The notes under the pieces are model-generated. The model was not told the origin of the DNA. It saw only the letters and a list, made by a program, of their open reading frames with translations, and did not search any database. A DNA stretch of 64,000 bases from Brachypodium distachyon (lineage: Eukaryota; Streptophyta; Magnoliopsida; Poales; Poaceae). Shown here in pieces: positions 44,981-55,918 of this stretch (the stretch's first letter is position 1; each line of letters starts with the position of its first letter). Where the stretch lies: assembly GCF_000005505.3 (NCBI RefSeq), contig NC_016134.3:42881150-42945149 (forward strand), given 5' to 3'. The position numbers were made by a program, and so were the translations under genes.

Positions 44981-47900
44981 CTAGCGAGGATAACTTGCAG
45001 ATAACATGAATTCTTCTTCCATACTGTAACACCGGGTCGATTCCTCACCGCCTCTTCTAACATTAGTGGATGAACAATATATTGCAGCATCATTCTTCTC
45101 AACTTTCTTGGACAAAGCATTGTCTAAAATACGTTCATTCGATCCATGATAGCCTTCCAATGTCAACTCCACTTGTCTCATGGTCGGACGATCCTCTCCT
45201 CTTAACTTTGTGCAAGCTACTGCAATTGCAGCTACTTCTTCCACTTCTCTGCCCCCCTCCTCCATAACTTGTGGATCTAATATCTGGATCAGATTTCTTT
45301 CTGTAAACAAGGTAACAAAATGTACAACAAGACCCTCACCTTCCGAGGACAAATATGACGATGGTTTCTTCCTCGTGAGCAATTCCACAAGGACGACCCC
45401 AAAGCTGTAAACATCACTTTTCTCAGTAAGCCGCCCTGTGTAGAAGTACATAGGGTCCCAATATCCTCTTGTACCCTGAGCCATTGTTGTTATCTCAGAT
45501 TTATCCATTGGAATGTACCTTGAAGCTCCAAAATCTGCTACCTTTGCTGTCAGAGTGTCATCCAAAAGTATGTTAGCAGACTTGACATCTCTGTGGATGA
45601 TAGGTACTGAAGCAGTTGAGTGAAGATAGGCAAGAGATTTGGCTGTTTCAATGGCTATCCGCAGCCTATCATCCCATGACAATGATCTTGGTCTTTCCAC
45701 GTGGAGATGCTCATAGAGGGTTCCATTCGATATGAACTCATAGACCAGCACTGGGACTTCAGTTTCAAGGCAGCAACCATAGAGTTTTACTACATTTCTA
45801 TGGTTGATTTGTGATAGGATAGCAACCTCATTTATAAACTCATCAATCTCCTTCTTAATACCCATCTTTGGTTTCTTGATGGCTACAATATGCTGGTTCG
45901 ATAGAATCCCTTTGAAAACTGTACCGTGGCCCCCACCACCAACCTCAAGATCTTTATCAAAATCGTGTGTTGCCTTCTTTAGCTCTTCCAAAGTTATGAT
46001 CATTCTTTCTGCAATATCAGCTCTTTGAGAAACCAGCTGTTGCAACAATTGTCCACGATTTTGCTTGAAGAACTTCTGTCTTAACATTTGTTCCCTATGA
46101 TGTCTTAATTTCTTGGAAGCAAAGAATGAAGTGAGAACCAAAAGTACAAGGCCTGCCCCAAAGGCAATTCCTATGACGGCGATGCGTATACCTGAATTAA
46201 AATATATAGATCATGTTATCCGCTTTTTTCTCTTAGGTGAAATGAGAAAATTACTGTTACTATACAATACCCTTCGTCAGTCTAGCCAAGACACAATGGG
46301 TTGAAGAGACAAATTGAGTTGAGTAAGAATCAGAATATCAATATACGTAGACTATAGCTAGCAGTACGGTGGAAAACAAAAAAACATGTCCTCCCAAAGT
46401 TGCAAAGTTTTGCTCACCTTTATATGACATGAGGCCACCTGGAGACCAAAAAGAGAGAGATGGGAAGAGTCAGATTTCAGTTAATTACATGCTAGAGAAA
46501 TTATTTAACACACCCATCCTAAATGTATGTTGCTGACCTTTGCATCCGTTGTGGACGTAGGGGTTGCCGTGGTAGGGCTCGTGGCACTGGCAAGAATAAC
46601 CTCTATTCCCCGGCTTGCACTGGCTGTGCTTGCTCTTGCAGATGTCAGCAGCTACCTCCGCGGGGCATACCAATTGCGACTTGGCATCAGCTTTGGGCAA
46701 GTGTGCTGCTGCTTGCGAGTGCAACTCCCACTCTAAAACAATAGGAATCTTGGGTACAATTATGGACTGGCGCCGAAGCACCTGCAGCCGCTGGTCTCTG
46801 ACAAGGCGCTTGTTGAACCACCCCTCCTCCGCGATCAACGCGTAGGGTGGCAGCGTCCTGCTGTAGTTGACATTGTTCAGGTCGGCGAATTGGAGGTGCA
46901 GCTCATCGGGCATGCCGTCCGCGGACATGGAGATTCGCGCCTGGCAGCAGCCTGTGCCATAGCAGTTGTTGTCATCGGTCTTCCCGCTGTCGGCATCATC
47001 ATCGGGGCAGAAGGTGGTGCAGCCACTGACGATGGCCGGGTCTTGGCCGCGCCCAAGCAGCCGCGCCTGGGCGTTGCATCCCATAAGGATGAGCTCGTTG
47101 CGAGTGGACAGCGAGTAGAGAGCGTCCCCACGTTCCGTGAAGTAATTGTCGAAGGTGAAGCTAAAAGAGTTTGGGCTGTCGGCTTCAATGGCAAGGGCAC
47201 TGACCACACGCACCGTGGTATTCTCAAGGGAGATGTGGACTACTTGGAACTGGAAGATGCCATCACCATCGAGCAGCAGCCGCGGTGGCTTGCCGCTGCT
47301 TGGGTAGTCGCAGGTTAGGTTGAAGCCTGGCCGGTAGCAGTGGGACGGCCCCATGCCGAACGGGTACGGCACGTCCACGTCTCCACAAGACTTGTTGCAC
47401 GTATCTACAAGTGCAAAGTAGTGATTAAGAAGGGAAATTAACCCCCCAAATCAGTTAAGCTGATTAATGGGAGCGTTAAGCTCACCTGTGACCGCCCAGA
47501 CAAAAGGAACACATCCACCGGGTAGGGTGTGGTTGCCATGGGTTCCTGGAGGGCAACCACAGTCAAACGCTCCATCCGTGTTGGTGCATACACCATCACC
47601 AAGGCATCCGTAGTTCTCGCACTCATTGATATCTACACATGCACGTGTGCAAAACAACTAGAGATTAAACTAACATCGAAAGAAGAGCATCACGTCAGAG
47701 ATATATTTCTTAGTTCTGTAGAAAGATTGTGGGAAATGACGAAAGTCTCGTTTCTGGGAAGATTGGTGGATAGGAGATAAACCTCGAATGTGTCAATTTC
47801 CTGTCCTTTATGATATTTGTTTTGATAAAATTATTTCTGTGGCAACTGTGATACGCAGCAGGGGTGTGGAGACATGTTTGATTGGCAAAAAAATGTTAGG

Positions 47901-49918
47901 CCCTGTTTGGTTAGGTTTTACTTGTGGCTTTTGCTTTTATCTTATAAACCACAAAAGCATCTATTTATGTGCTTTTGGCTTTGGCCTTTGGCTTTTAACT
48001 TGATATTGTTAGATGATGGTATAAGCAAAAAGCCAAAGCCAAAAGTCAAAAGCCTAACCAAACAGGGCCTTAGAAGCTGTGACCAGATTAGCATATCTGA
48101 TCAGAGAGATAAATTGTGCTGGTGCTTATCTGAAAAGGGTCAGTTCACTGTCAGTTTTTTAGGAAATTGCTGTGGCATAATATAACTTTTCCACATAAAT
48201 TTCTTTGGAAGATTAAAGTACCTTTAAAAAATAGATTTTTTGTGTAGCTTGTAGTTCATAAAAGTATTCTCACAAAAGATGTACTGTCACATTGTGGCTG
48301 GAAGGGGGACACTTGTGTCAATTCTGTGGAGAAGTGGAAACAATTGATCATTTGTTCTTGAACTGTTCTCTAGCTAGGTTTGTTTGGAATGTGTTAAAAT
48401 GTGCCTTTAGTCTTCCTGTATTGCTGGCGACTGTAGCTGAACCTTGGGATACTTGGATGCCTAATTTTAGGGGAGAAACGAAAAACTTGGTTACAGTTGG
48501 AGTAGCTGGTGTTCTTTGGGTGTTTTGGAATACTTGAAATAATCCATGTTTCAGACATGTTCGAGTGGCTGATCTATTTGGTGTTATTAAGCTTTTTAGC
48601 TATTGGCTGAATCTGTGGTCACTTTTGTGGACAAAGGAGGGAGGTCGAGGCCTGCTAAGTGCTAACAATGGGGAACAAAGCTGGTCGAAAAGAAACAAAG
48701 GGAGTGTTTGAATCAGCTCGGGGATGTAATCCTTTGCGGCAGCGAATTGGCTGATGTGTTTTGAGTAGGAGAAATCCTTTTCTGTCTTCTTCGTGTTGGA
48801 GCTTCTGGTCTGCTTGCTGATGGAATGTAAGGTTTTAGGCTATGCATAGCAAGGGCGATTTCGTAGTACGATATGCATAAAGAGTAGGGAAATTTAAGTT
48901 AATAAGATTACGCAAATTTTTGTGCGCAAGAAATAGAACCTTGGCATCCGTTGGTGATGTAGGGATTGCCGTCATAGCCTTGTTCGCAGCGGCACGTGTA
49001 GCCGCCTCCAGGTGTACCTGGATCAGTACCGCACAGGCTGTGGGACGAGTTGATGCTACGAGAAGAAGGATCATCTGCAGCGACCTCCTCCCAGACCCAG
49101 TTTAGCCAAACGGGGACTCCCCCTGCGACATCTTCTGGCTGCAACAACAGCGTGTTCGAGTCGTGTTTTTGCTCGAACCAGCCGTCGTCGGCGACAAACA
49201 CTTGTGCTGGCATCCGCTCCTCGTCGGCACTGCGGTTCCGGCCGAACCACTGGAGCTCCACGTGGTACGTAACTGCAGCTGCAGGCTTCTTCCCCGGCGC
49301 CGGCGGCGCATGGTTGATTATGGGCGCCTGGCAGCAGCCTATGCCTGTGCACAGCATGCTGCTCTCGAGCCTGGAGAACACGAGGGGCAGCGGCGCCGGG
49401 TCACTGTCTTCATCGCACAAGGAGGAGCAGGCGCTCATGGTGATGTTGCCGTGCTTGAGCGTCGCTCGCACATTGCATCCCAGCAGGATGAGCTCGTTCC
49501 CGCCGCCTGAAGAGCCCGGTGAGAGCATAATGTAGGGCCCGAGGCCTGCTCCAAACAAGGAGCCGCTGCTGCTGCTGTCCGCGTCGACTCTTATGTCGCC
49601 AGGGGTGCGCATGACGAGCACCGAGGATTCAAAAAGGCTGAAGGATTTGACTTGGAGGGTGCCGCCGTCGGTGTTGCCGATCAGCAGCCGCGGGTGGGTA
49701 CTAGTGTTGCCGACGCAGGTGAGGTTGAACCCCGGCGTTGAGTGGTAGCACCTGGCCGGACCCATGCCGAATGGGTACGGCACAATTATATCGCCACACT
49801 TGGTGTCGCAGTTGGCCATCCCCATCGCCGGAGCTGCTGCTCCAGCGGCGGAGAGCGGCAATGCCACTAGTATCAGTGCCGCTGCCGCTATCATCTCCGA
49901 CAGCAATGAGATGCTCAT
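44981..49918 (-). CDS. Composite wall-associated kinase with two ectodomains
   Basis: Five minus-strand exons join in phase 1: 49918-48940, 47632-47486, 47404-46538, 46438-46418 and 46191-44981, giving 1,074 residues. Order: signal peptide (MSISLLSEMIAAAALILVAL); GUB_WAK domain 1 (CGDIIVPYPFGMGPARCY); EGF-like (CRCEQGYDGNPYI); Ca-binding EGF (DINECENYGCLGDGVCTNTD); GUB_WAK domain 2 (CGDVDVPYPFGMGPSHCYRP) with its own EGF (CQCHEPYHGNPYVHNGC); mini-exon; TM helix (about 672-695); and a kinase with GGGGHGTVFKG, VAIKK, HRDVKSANI and DFGASR. WAKs bind pectin fragments and signal wall damage or infection. The usual GTxGYLDPEY segment reads GTRGYWDPMY here. TATATAA lies about 90 bp upstream. Alternatively it could be two adjacent genes, the first lacking a kinase, but exon phases favour one transcript. 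Confidence 0.7.
47690..48830 (+). mobile_element. LINE fragment in WAK intron 1, antisense to the gene
   Basis: Plus-strand frames, broken by stops and shifts, encode the C-terminal part of a plant LINE polyprotein: a KVSF.G..W.GD-type reverse-transcriptase tail, then SDQRDKLCWCLSEKGQFTV, then the zinc-binding end (HLCQFCGEVETIDHLFLNCS, ARFVWNVLKCAF). It ends in a non-coding 3' part near 48830. The element is 5'-truncated and inactive. A Tourist MITE interrupts it at 47896-48072. Confidence 0.8.
47896..48072. mobile_element. Tourist MITE nested inside the LINE
   Basis: The 171-bp element 47899-48069 has perfect 17-bp termini GGCCCTGTTTGGTTAGG and the complement, flanked by TTA on both sides. 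The TTA target duplication and the TIR place it in the PIF/Harbinger Tourist group. Its inner part is a further imperfect hairpin rich in GGCTTTTG words. Confidence 0.92.
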
Positions 49919-50689
49919 CTCCGCTGTGCTATATGACAAGCTTTGACAGATTTAGCTAGCTAGCTACAGTACACACCATTGGGGGGTTTCTCCGGCCGAT
50001 CGAGTTTATATAATAGGCATGATTCCGCGTTGCAGGCAGCAGTGCTCACAAGTCACAACTTCAGATTCACCTACCTCGCAAGATTTGCGAGCTGCTGCTT
50101 TCCCAAAAGCTAGAGTGGGTGTTAGTTTAATAAGTACACACACCTCGCCAAACGCGCTGCTCTTCCAACAAGAATAGAATATATATCTGTAGCATATCTA
50201 ATCTAAACTCTCATGCTGGAAACATGCGGCAGCACAGCATGCATGCATATTTCTTCAGTTCATCCTTCTCAGCACAGCAGCATGTGCCTACTGATTCTTT
50301 TTAACAAAGTATGGCAACATGTGTCAAAGAACGCGTTTGTTCTGGTTGTACTTGTATGATATGAGGTGGTTCCGCTCTATACTCCCTTCTGTTTAAAAGA
50401 AAGATGGCGTTAAGCTGGGCTAATATTTTATATACATATAACCATGGACTGAAAACAAACAGTCTATGTTCTTCTGTGTAGGTAAGCTGTCAAATACTCA
50501 AATATATGCAAAGTGGACATGTCGAGTTAATGTGCATTTTAGGAGTTATCTGATCTATTACCAATTCGGTGTTTTTTCAATAAAATTTGTTTTCATATTT
50601 GACTCAAATTTGATATCGAGGTTCTGACTCATATGATAGTTGACCTTAATTTGTTACACTGAATCGTGTTGCACGGTAATTACCTTGTT
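49919..50689. other. WAK upstream region
   Basis: The first ~100 bp upstream of the WAK start contain a TATATAA box (minus strand, near 50010). The rest is AT-rich with short CATGCATG palindromes near 50240, RY-like elements. No gene. Confidence 0.5.
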
Positions 50690-50845
50690 GTTATCCACTG
50701 GTCATGCTAATGAATTTGTTTTCTTCTTTCGTTTAGTACTAATCTACTTCTTTGAATCATTTGCTTCCCGGTTCCATTGCATAATTTTTCTGTGTCAGTA
50801 TGCAGAGGCCGGGGGGTTTCCCTCTTTTTCGAAAGAAAAAATCTG
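50690..50845 (+). mobile_element. LINE 3'-end remnant
   Basis: The piece contains the sequence TATGCAGAGGCCGGGGGGTT followed by TCCCTCTTTTTCGAAAGAAA, the typical 3' tail of grass LINEs just before an A-rich end. Only the terminal non-coding part is present. Confidence 0.4.
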
Positions 50846-51179
50846 TCAGTTTATCAATAGATCATTAGTCACTTGGGTTACAGTTCTGATGTATATATCC
50901 TGGTGGTATGCATGGGACATGCAGGTTTTGATATATTTAGGACTTCCTGAGTTTGATAGTGATCGTAAAGGATGTCTATCATTGTCGTCTGCTCCGACAA
51001 GACTGTTAAGCTGCATACAGAAGTCCAGTGGTAGGGTAGCTAAGGAGCTCAGAGGCCCTTGTTCAGTTGGCACACTGAATTCAGTGTTAGCATAATACTC
51101 TGTGGTTGCGATAATAAGTTGCATCAATATTGTACTCTTGCCCTTTTGTGAAGGAAACTTGACACATTTTTAATCAAGG

Positions 51180-51540
51180 CAGTGGCAGAATTGAGGAGGC
51201 AGCACTCGCCCAATCTATGAAAGAGTGGTGGATGAAGATCAGGAGAAAGCAATGTCAGGATTGATGATCAAACAGGACATCACCATGGCTTCTTATGTAG
51301 TCTGGAACATTTGGAAAGAACGAAACCGAGGAATTTTCAAAGGGAAGTCCATGTCTCCCTTCGCGTTGTCAGGCCTGATCAGAGAGGATCGAGACCCTTC
51401 GGCTGCTAGAAAGGTTTATTGTACAGCCGAGTTGCTTGTTGTAATCTCGGAAGTCTTTGTTTGTTTTGGTTTCAATCTTGTACTGTAAATATTTTCCCTC
51501 AATGAAATGGCAGAGCACCTGCCTCTTTAAAGTAAAAAAT
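51180..51540 (+). mobile_element. LINE 3'-end remnant with C-terminal coding piece
   Basis: The frame 51225-51488 encodes ASYVVWNIWKERNRGIFKGK, a conserved end motif of plant LINE polyproteins, followed by a short hydrophobic tail, a stop, and a 3' trailer with an A-rich end. It is another truncated insertion and not a host gene. Confidence 0.7.
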
Positions 51541-53003
51541 ATTGTACTATTTCCATTTTCACTTCGCAGTAATAAGATCTTGTTAAGATGTGATAATTGA
51601 TGCATGGCCTGCCTTATTTTGTTTGTGATGCACCTAGATGTATCACAGGTTAACATGCTATGTTCAGGAAAATGTCCAACAGTAGGGATCATTTCTGAAA
51701 GAAAAATTGTGATCAGATTCCATCACCGACCATCCTACAAGCACCGAAAGCATGATTTGTAAACAAATTTCTTCTCGCACAGAAAAGAGAAGCTAGAGCG
51801 TCACGTTCTAGCTGTGAATCACATTTTCGTTCTAGTTCCGCGTGCGAACATAACAGGTGTATGATTATTTTAGAAACACTGATTACATCACAAACGCATA
51901 CGCACCGACGCGCACACCACAATGCATCGATCCTTGTACGTTGGGATACTTAGCCACCGTCCTAACCATCCAACCCACTAGTTGATTTCCCTTGTCAAGT
52001 ATGGTTTGAGCTGCATAATCAACCAATTAACAAAAGTACTGTTTATATATGTATTTAGGCATTGTGGTGGATTATGGCAATCCAGGTTTTTCAACCAGTT
52101 TTTGTCTATTTCATTGTATTGCTTGACTAACCAACCTTTTAGTTTCTATTTATGGCTATTTCTCTACGAGCAGATCATAAAATAATTCGATCATAACATA
52201 GTTCAGCAATCGAGTGTGTCTTAACTAGAATAATACAAGTGTGAATAACAAGCAAAATATAGTAAGTCATTGATGAAAAGATTTAGTATTTTGAATTAAC
52301 GGCGTCGATTTCCACATGCTTCCCCTCCTACAACTACCATAACATTTGGTTATCGGGCAGTATTATGAATTAACTATGTTATGTCCAAGGTTTTGGTTAT
52401 CGGACGGTATTTTCTGTCAGTAACTGCATTTTCCAACACCTTCCCCCAGAAACGAGTTGGAAATTTAAGCCAGCAGTGAATCTGTGACCCTCAAATTAGG
52501 AGAGGTAGCTCTGTTCACCATGCTACCATTCTGTTTGCAGATCACACATGTGTATAGATAACCATCTTCAAAATAAAAATAAAAAATAAATTCAAAATTT
52601 GATGAAAAACCCTGTATGATACATGGCTGGGATTGAAAAAACGATTCGGTATCCAAATCCTTGCTTGTGTCTCTCTTTCCCCGTGAACCCCACAAGAAGA
52701 CAAGGCACCATTTTTTTTCATATTACGACTTTTGTGTTGTATCAGGTCAATCACCAGTTTCCAGACCAGCAATCGCACGCAAGGATCCCATACTTCTTTT
52801 ATAAGGCGTATCAGGCTTGCACATATAAGTAGAAACATTGCATTGCTAAAAAAATCCATTACAATGGTGAATAACACGATTCGCAGCCTGGTTCTCACGA
52901 ACAAATTAAAGGCATTCTAATTAATAAGCTTTGGAACTTCCCTCGGTTTAAGCATAACACAAGCTATACCCCCATTTTCGTGAGCCTTCAATCAACATAT
53001 ATA
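51541..53003. other. AT-rich intergenic region
   Basis: Short open frames only, none with a recognisable domain. No clear terminal inverted repeats were found. Probably old transposon-derived spacer. Confidence 0.4.
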
Positions 53004-53131
53004 TACTTCCTCCATCCAACAAAAGATTTCTCAAGTTTGTTAAAATTTGGATGTATCTAAATGTGACTTAGTGTATAGATGCATTCAAATTTACTCAAAA
53101 TTAAGATATCTTTTGTTGAACGGAGGAAGTA
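53004..53131. mobile_element. Stowaway MITE
   Basis: TA-flanked, with termini CTTCCTCCATCCAACAAAAG and complement CTTTTGTTGAACGGAGGAAG. The interior holds the ATGTATCTAAATGTGACTTA block. Diverged from the intronic copies. Confidence 0.85.
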
Positions 53132-53382
53132 CGAAAGATGGCCATGAAGAGCATCAAGGTAATTTAGTTTTTGCACTGGCTAGTGCATGACTTGACTTAA
53201 TGCCCACATCAAACTGCCTACAGTAGCAAAGGATCACGCCATTGGACGCAAGGAGAAGATATATTAATGGTACGTCGGGAGTCCGGAGTGTCGGCCAAGA
53301 TTCCTTTGCGCGCGAGATCGATCACGCGCCTGATATCAATAAATAATTATGATCCGGAAATTATTAATCAAGATGGCTGCGT

Positions 53383-53600
53383 TCTTTTCGGCTTCTAAGA
53401 CCGGCTTCTTCTAGAAGCTATCTTCATCTAGCTTTCTAGAGAAGCCGCATCTCTAATTTAGCTAGGTTTCTAACATTGTTTAGGTCAAACTAATTTGGTG
53501 GGTCTAACCAAATTTAGGTGGCGGCTTCTTCAGAAAGTTAGGAGAGGACAGCTTCTCGGAGAACCCGGTTCAGGAAGTCGAAAAAAACTGACCTTATATC
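53383..53600. mobile_element. Possible hAT-like MITE
   Basis: The left part GCGTTCTTTTCGGCTTCTAA and the right part, complement of GTCAGTTTTTTTCGACTTCC, form a weak inverted repeat. The interior is rich in GGCTTCTTC/AGAAGC words. The ends are not sharply defined and no target duplication is seen. Confidence 0.3.
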
Positions 53601-54291
53601 TATACACGTACATATATACTCCCAACTTTGCGATCTACAATGCGGTTTCCCGTGTTCACATATGCATATCTCTTTACAGCAACCAAACCCAGCCTTAGCG
53701 TGTACCACGGCTTTAGGGTTTAGTTAATTAATTTGCTCACTAGCTACCTTAACAATATTATCTAAAAATTTTTGTCGTCTGCTTTTGGTTTAGCCCTCCG
53801 AAAACCAGGGAGTGACCACTATAAACAAATCCTACCTTTACATATGAAAAACTCAGTGGCTCATGGTGCTAATTGATACTGCTCCGTAATAAATCTAAGC
53901 TTCAATGAGACGACGTTGACACGAGTACAGACTGTACAGTACAGGAGACTCCTGTGTTCACAGCTTACTGACCACACGCTGCTTTTCAAAAGCTAGCATG
54001 TGGAGTATATGGAAGTTTCTCGATGTCGAGAGACGAGAAGGTAATCATGCATGCACCTGTTGATTTCTTCGTTCTCAAGTACGGACCAGTATACATACAT
54101 CAATTGCTAGATAATTAATCCTGCCGCTAGATCTTTTATACGCAGAGATTTGAAAAATATTGTTGATCAGTTGCATGCATCTAACGAGTTGTATACCATT
54201 TGATTTATATTAGTTTATACTCTCAAAGCTTTAATAAGATCAGTCGATGCAGCGGTCGCCGCGCAGCTTCCTTTAATTTCGAAACAAAAGA

Positions 54292-54407
54292 TACTCCCTC
54301 TCGTCCTAAATTTTTGACACAAATTTGTCCAAATATGGATGTATCTATTCTTAAAAAAGTCTAGATACATGTAATATTTTGACAACAATTTAGGATCGGA
54401 GAGAGTA
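54292..54407. mobile_element. Stowaway MITE
   Basis: TA-flanked, with left end CTCCCTCTCGTCCTAAATTT and right end AATTTAGGATCGGAGAGAG. The core TCCAAATATGGATGTATCTA and TAGATACATGTAATATTTTG is shared with the copies at 16623 and 27069. Confidence 0.85.
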
Positions 54408-55006
54408 GCTAATAATCCTATCTCGTTTGATCTTAGTTTTTCCTGGTCAGCCAGCCTCAGGAAGCCGGTTGTTCTGCTGGAAATGAAAGAAGAGCTCATG
54501 CGGACTCTTCAGAGCACATGATGAGTGCAGTTGCAAATTTGCTTGCCTTCTTGTCAAGAGCTCTGAAAATGGTCCTCTTAAAAAAAAAGAGCTCTGAAAA
54601 TGGTGAAAACTGCTATTGCTCACCAGATCACCGAAGAGAGATCTTTGAGAATCTTTGATCAGAGAGGCTGCACAGACAGTGAGAAAAAGCTTGTTGGCCA
54701 GCAATTGCTGATCTTCGGTGTGATGTTCAGCAGTGTTGCTAGGAACATCCATATCGGTCACAATGGCATTGTGTCGTATGCCACCACACCATTAGATGGA
54801 AGGTACACCTGAGAAAGGATCCTGATACTTTGGTTCTTGATAGAAATCTAGGAGACATATGTAATGATCATTACCTCTAGTGGCAATAAAATTCTTGCAT
54901 CTCGAGTGACCTGGCTGTAGTGGGATCTGAAAGACAGACTTGTCTGACAGAAGAAAAGAGATTCAGAAGTGTATGTAGGAAGTGCAGAAGGCCCATGGAG
55001 ATTCAG
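54408..55006. other. Intergenic, no gene recognised
   Basis: A short direct repeat AGAGCTCTGAAAATGGT (about 54558 and 54590) flanks an A run. The small plus-strand frame 54600-54812 has no recognisable domain. Confidence 0.4.
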
Positions 55007-55206
55007 TTAGAGCATGTACAATGCAAGATGTCTAGGTGGGTGTTTAGAAAAATTAACCGATTTTTGTTAAGCACTGATGTTTATTTAGACTAAACAGATG
55101 TCTAATTTGGCACCTCCTCTATACAAATAAGCACTGGTGCTTAAAAAAATGCTTGGTTTATTTTCGTAAGCACCTGTCTTAGCACCTTGCATTGTACATG
55201 CTCTTA
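55007..55206. mobile_element. Tourist-like MITE, 194 bp
   Basis: Element 55010-55203 starts GAGCATGTACAATGCAAG and ends with the exact complement CTTGCATTGTACATGCTC, flanked by TTA on both sides. The interior is AT-rich and also partly self-complementary (AAGCACTGATG and AAGCACTGGTG words). Confidence 0.88.
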
Positions 55207-55918
55207 TTGTATCTTCGTGAACTGTATTTTATAGCAAAGGCCAATAAACAAATATTGGATTACAAAACAAATACTAGTATGTTCTATACTTCTATGTCCA
55301 GGCATGTATATTAGGATCAGGAATAAGGATTAGAAAACAAAGATGGTTAATTCTGCTGCTGATGCTGATGCACACATGCAAATGGGGATAGATGGGATCA
55401 GGTGAGATGTTTGACCTGACGACAGTAGAAGATGTGTAGACATACATCTCGAGTTAAGTTTTTTCTCCCCTGAGAATCTCGAGTTAAGTTAAGTAAGGGA
55501 GAACATGATTGAGATCATGGTGATAAAATAGAAAGGCAGAGCACGAGGGCTGCATGATCCGATCGAGCTCAGATCATACTTATCCGATATTCAGATGGCG
55601 TTCACGCTAAGAGGCAGCAAGCTCCATTCCATGAACTCTATTGATTAGGCTTCCTGTGGTTTAGAAATGGTTTTCCTTTCTACATGATGAGGCCTTATTT
55701 CCCATGGGATTAGGTGGCAACCAGATATACTGAAGTTATGTTGGTTGGACCTGCAGGAACTTGTTTCTCTGCTAGCTTAACTCTTAGATAAACTCATCGT
55801 ACTTGAAATCTGCCCATATCATAAGAGAATGAAAGTCTACAAACTAAACAGCATGAACTTACAGTCAGCGATTCCCCAAATAGCTCCAATCATGAAAACA
55901 AAGACAACCATGGGAACA
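55207..55918. other. Intergenic, 3' side of the F-box remnant
   Basis: AT-rich sequence with no recognised gene. It probably contains the former 3' UTR of the minus-strand F-box/FBD remnant. Confidence 0.4.

Noticed and set aside
46485..47378. Second WAK ectodomain as the start of an independent gene
   Set aside because: It has no signal peptide or convincing upstream ATG. An acceptor at 47404-47406 in matching phase links it to the Ca-EGF exon, so a composite gene is preferred, though not proven.
48292..48537. 81-codon frame with a Cys/His pattern that might be taken for a host zinc-finger gene
   Set aside because: The pattern and surroundings match the zinc-binding end of LINE reverse transcriptases, so it is annotated as transposon.
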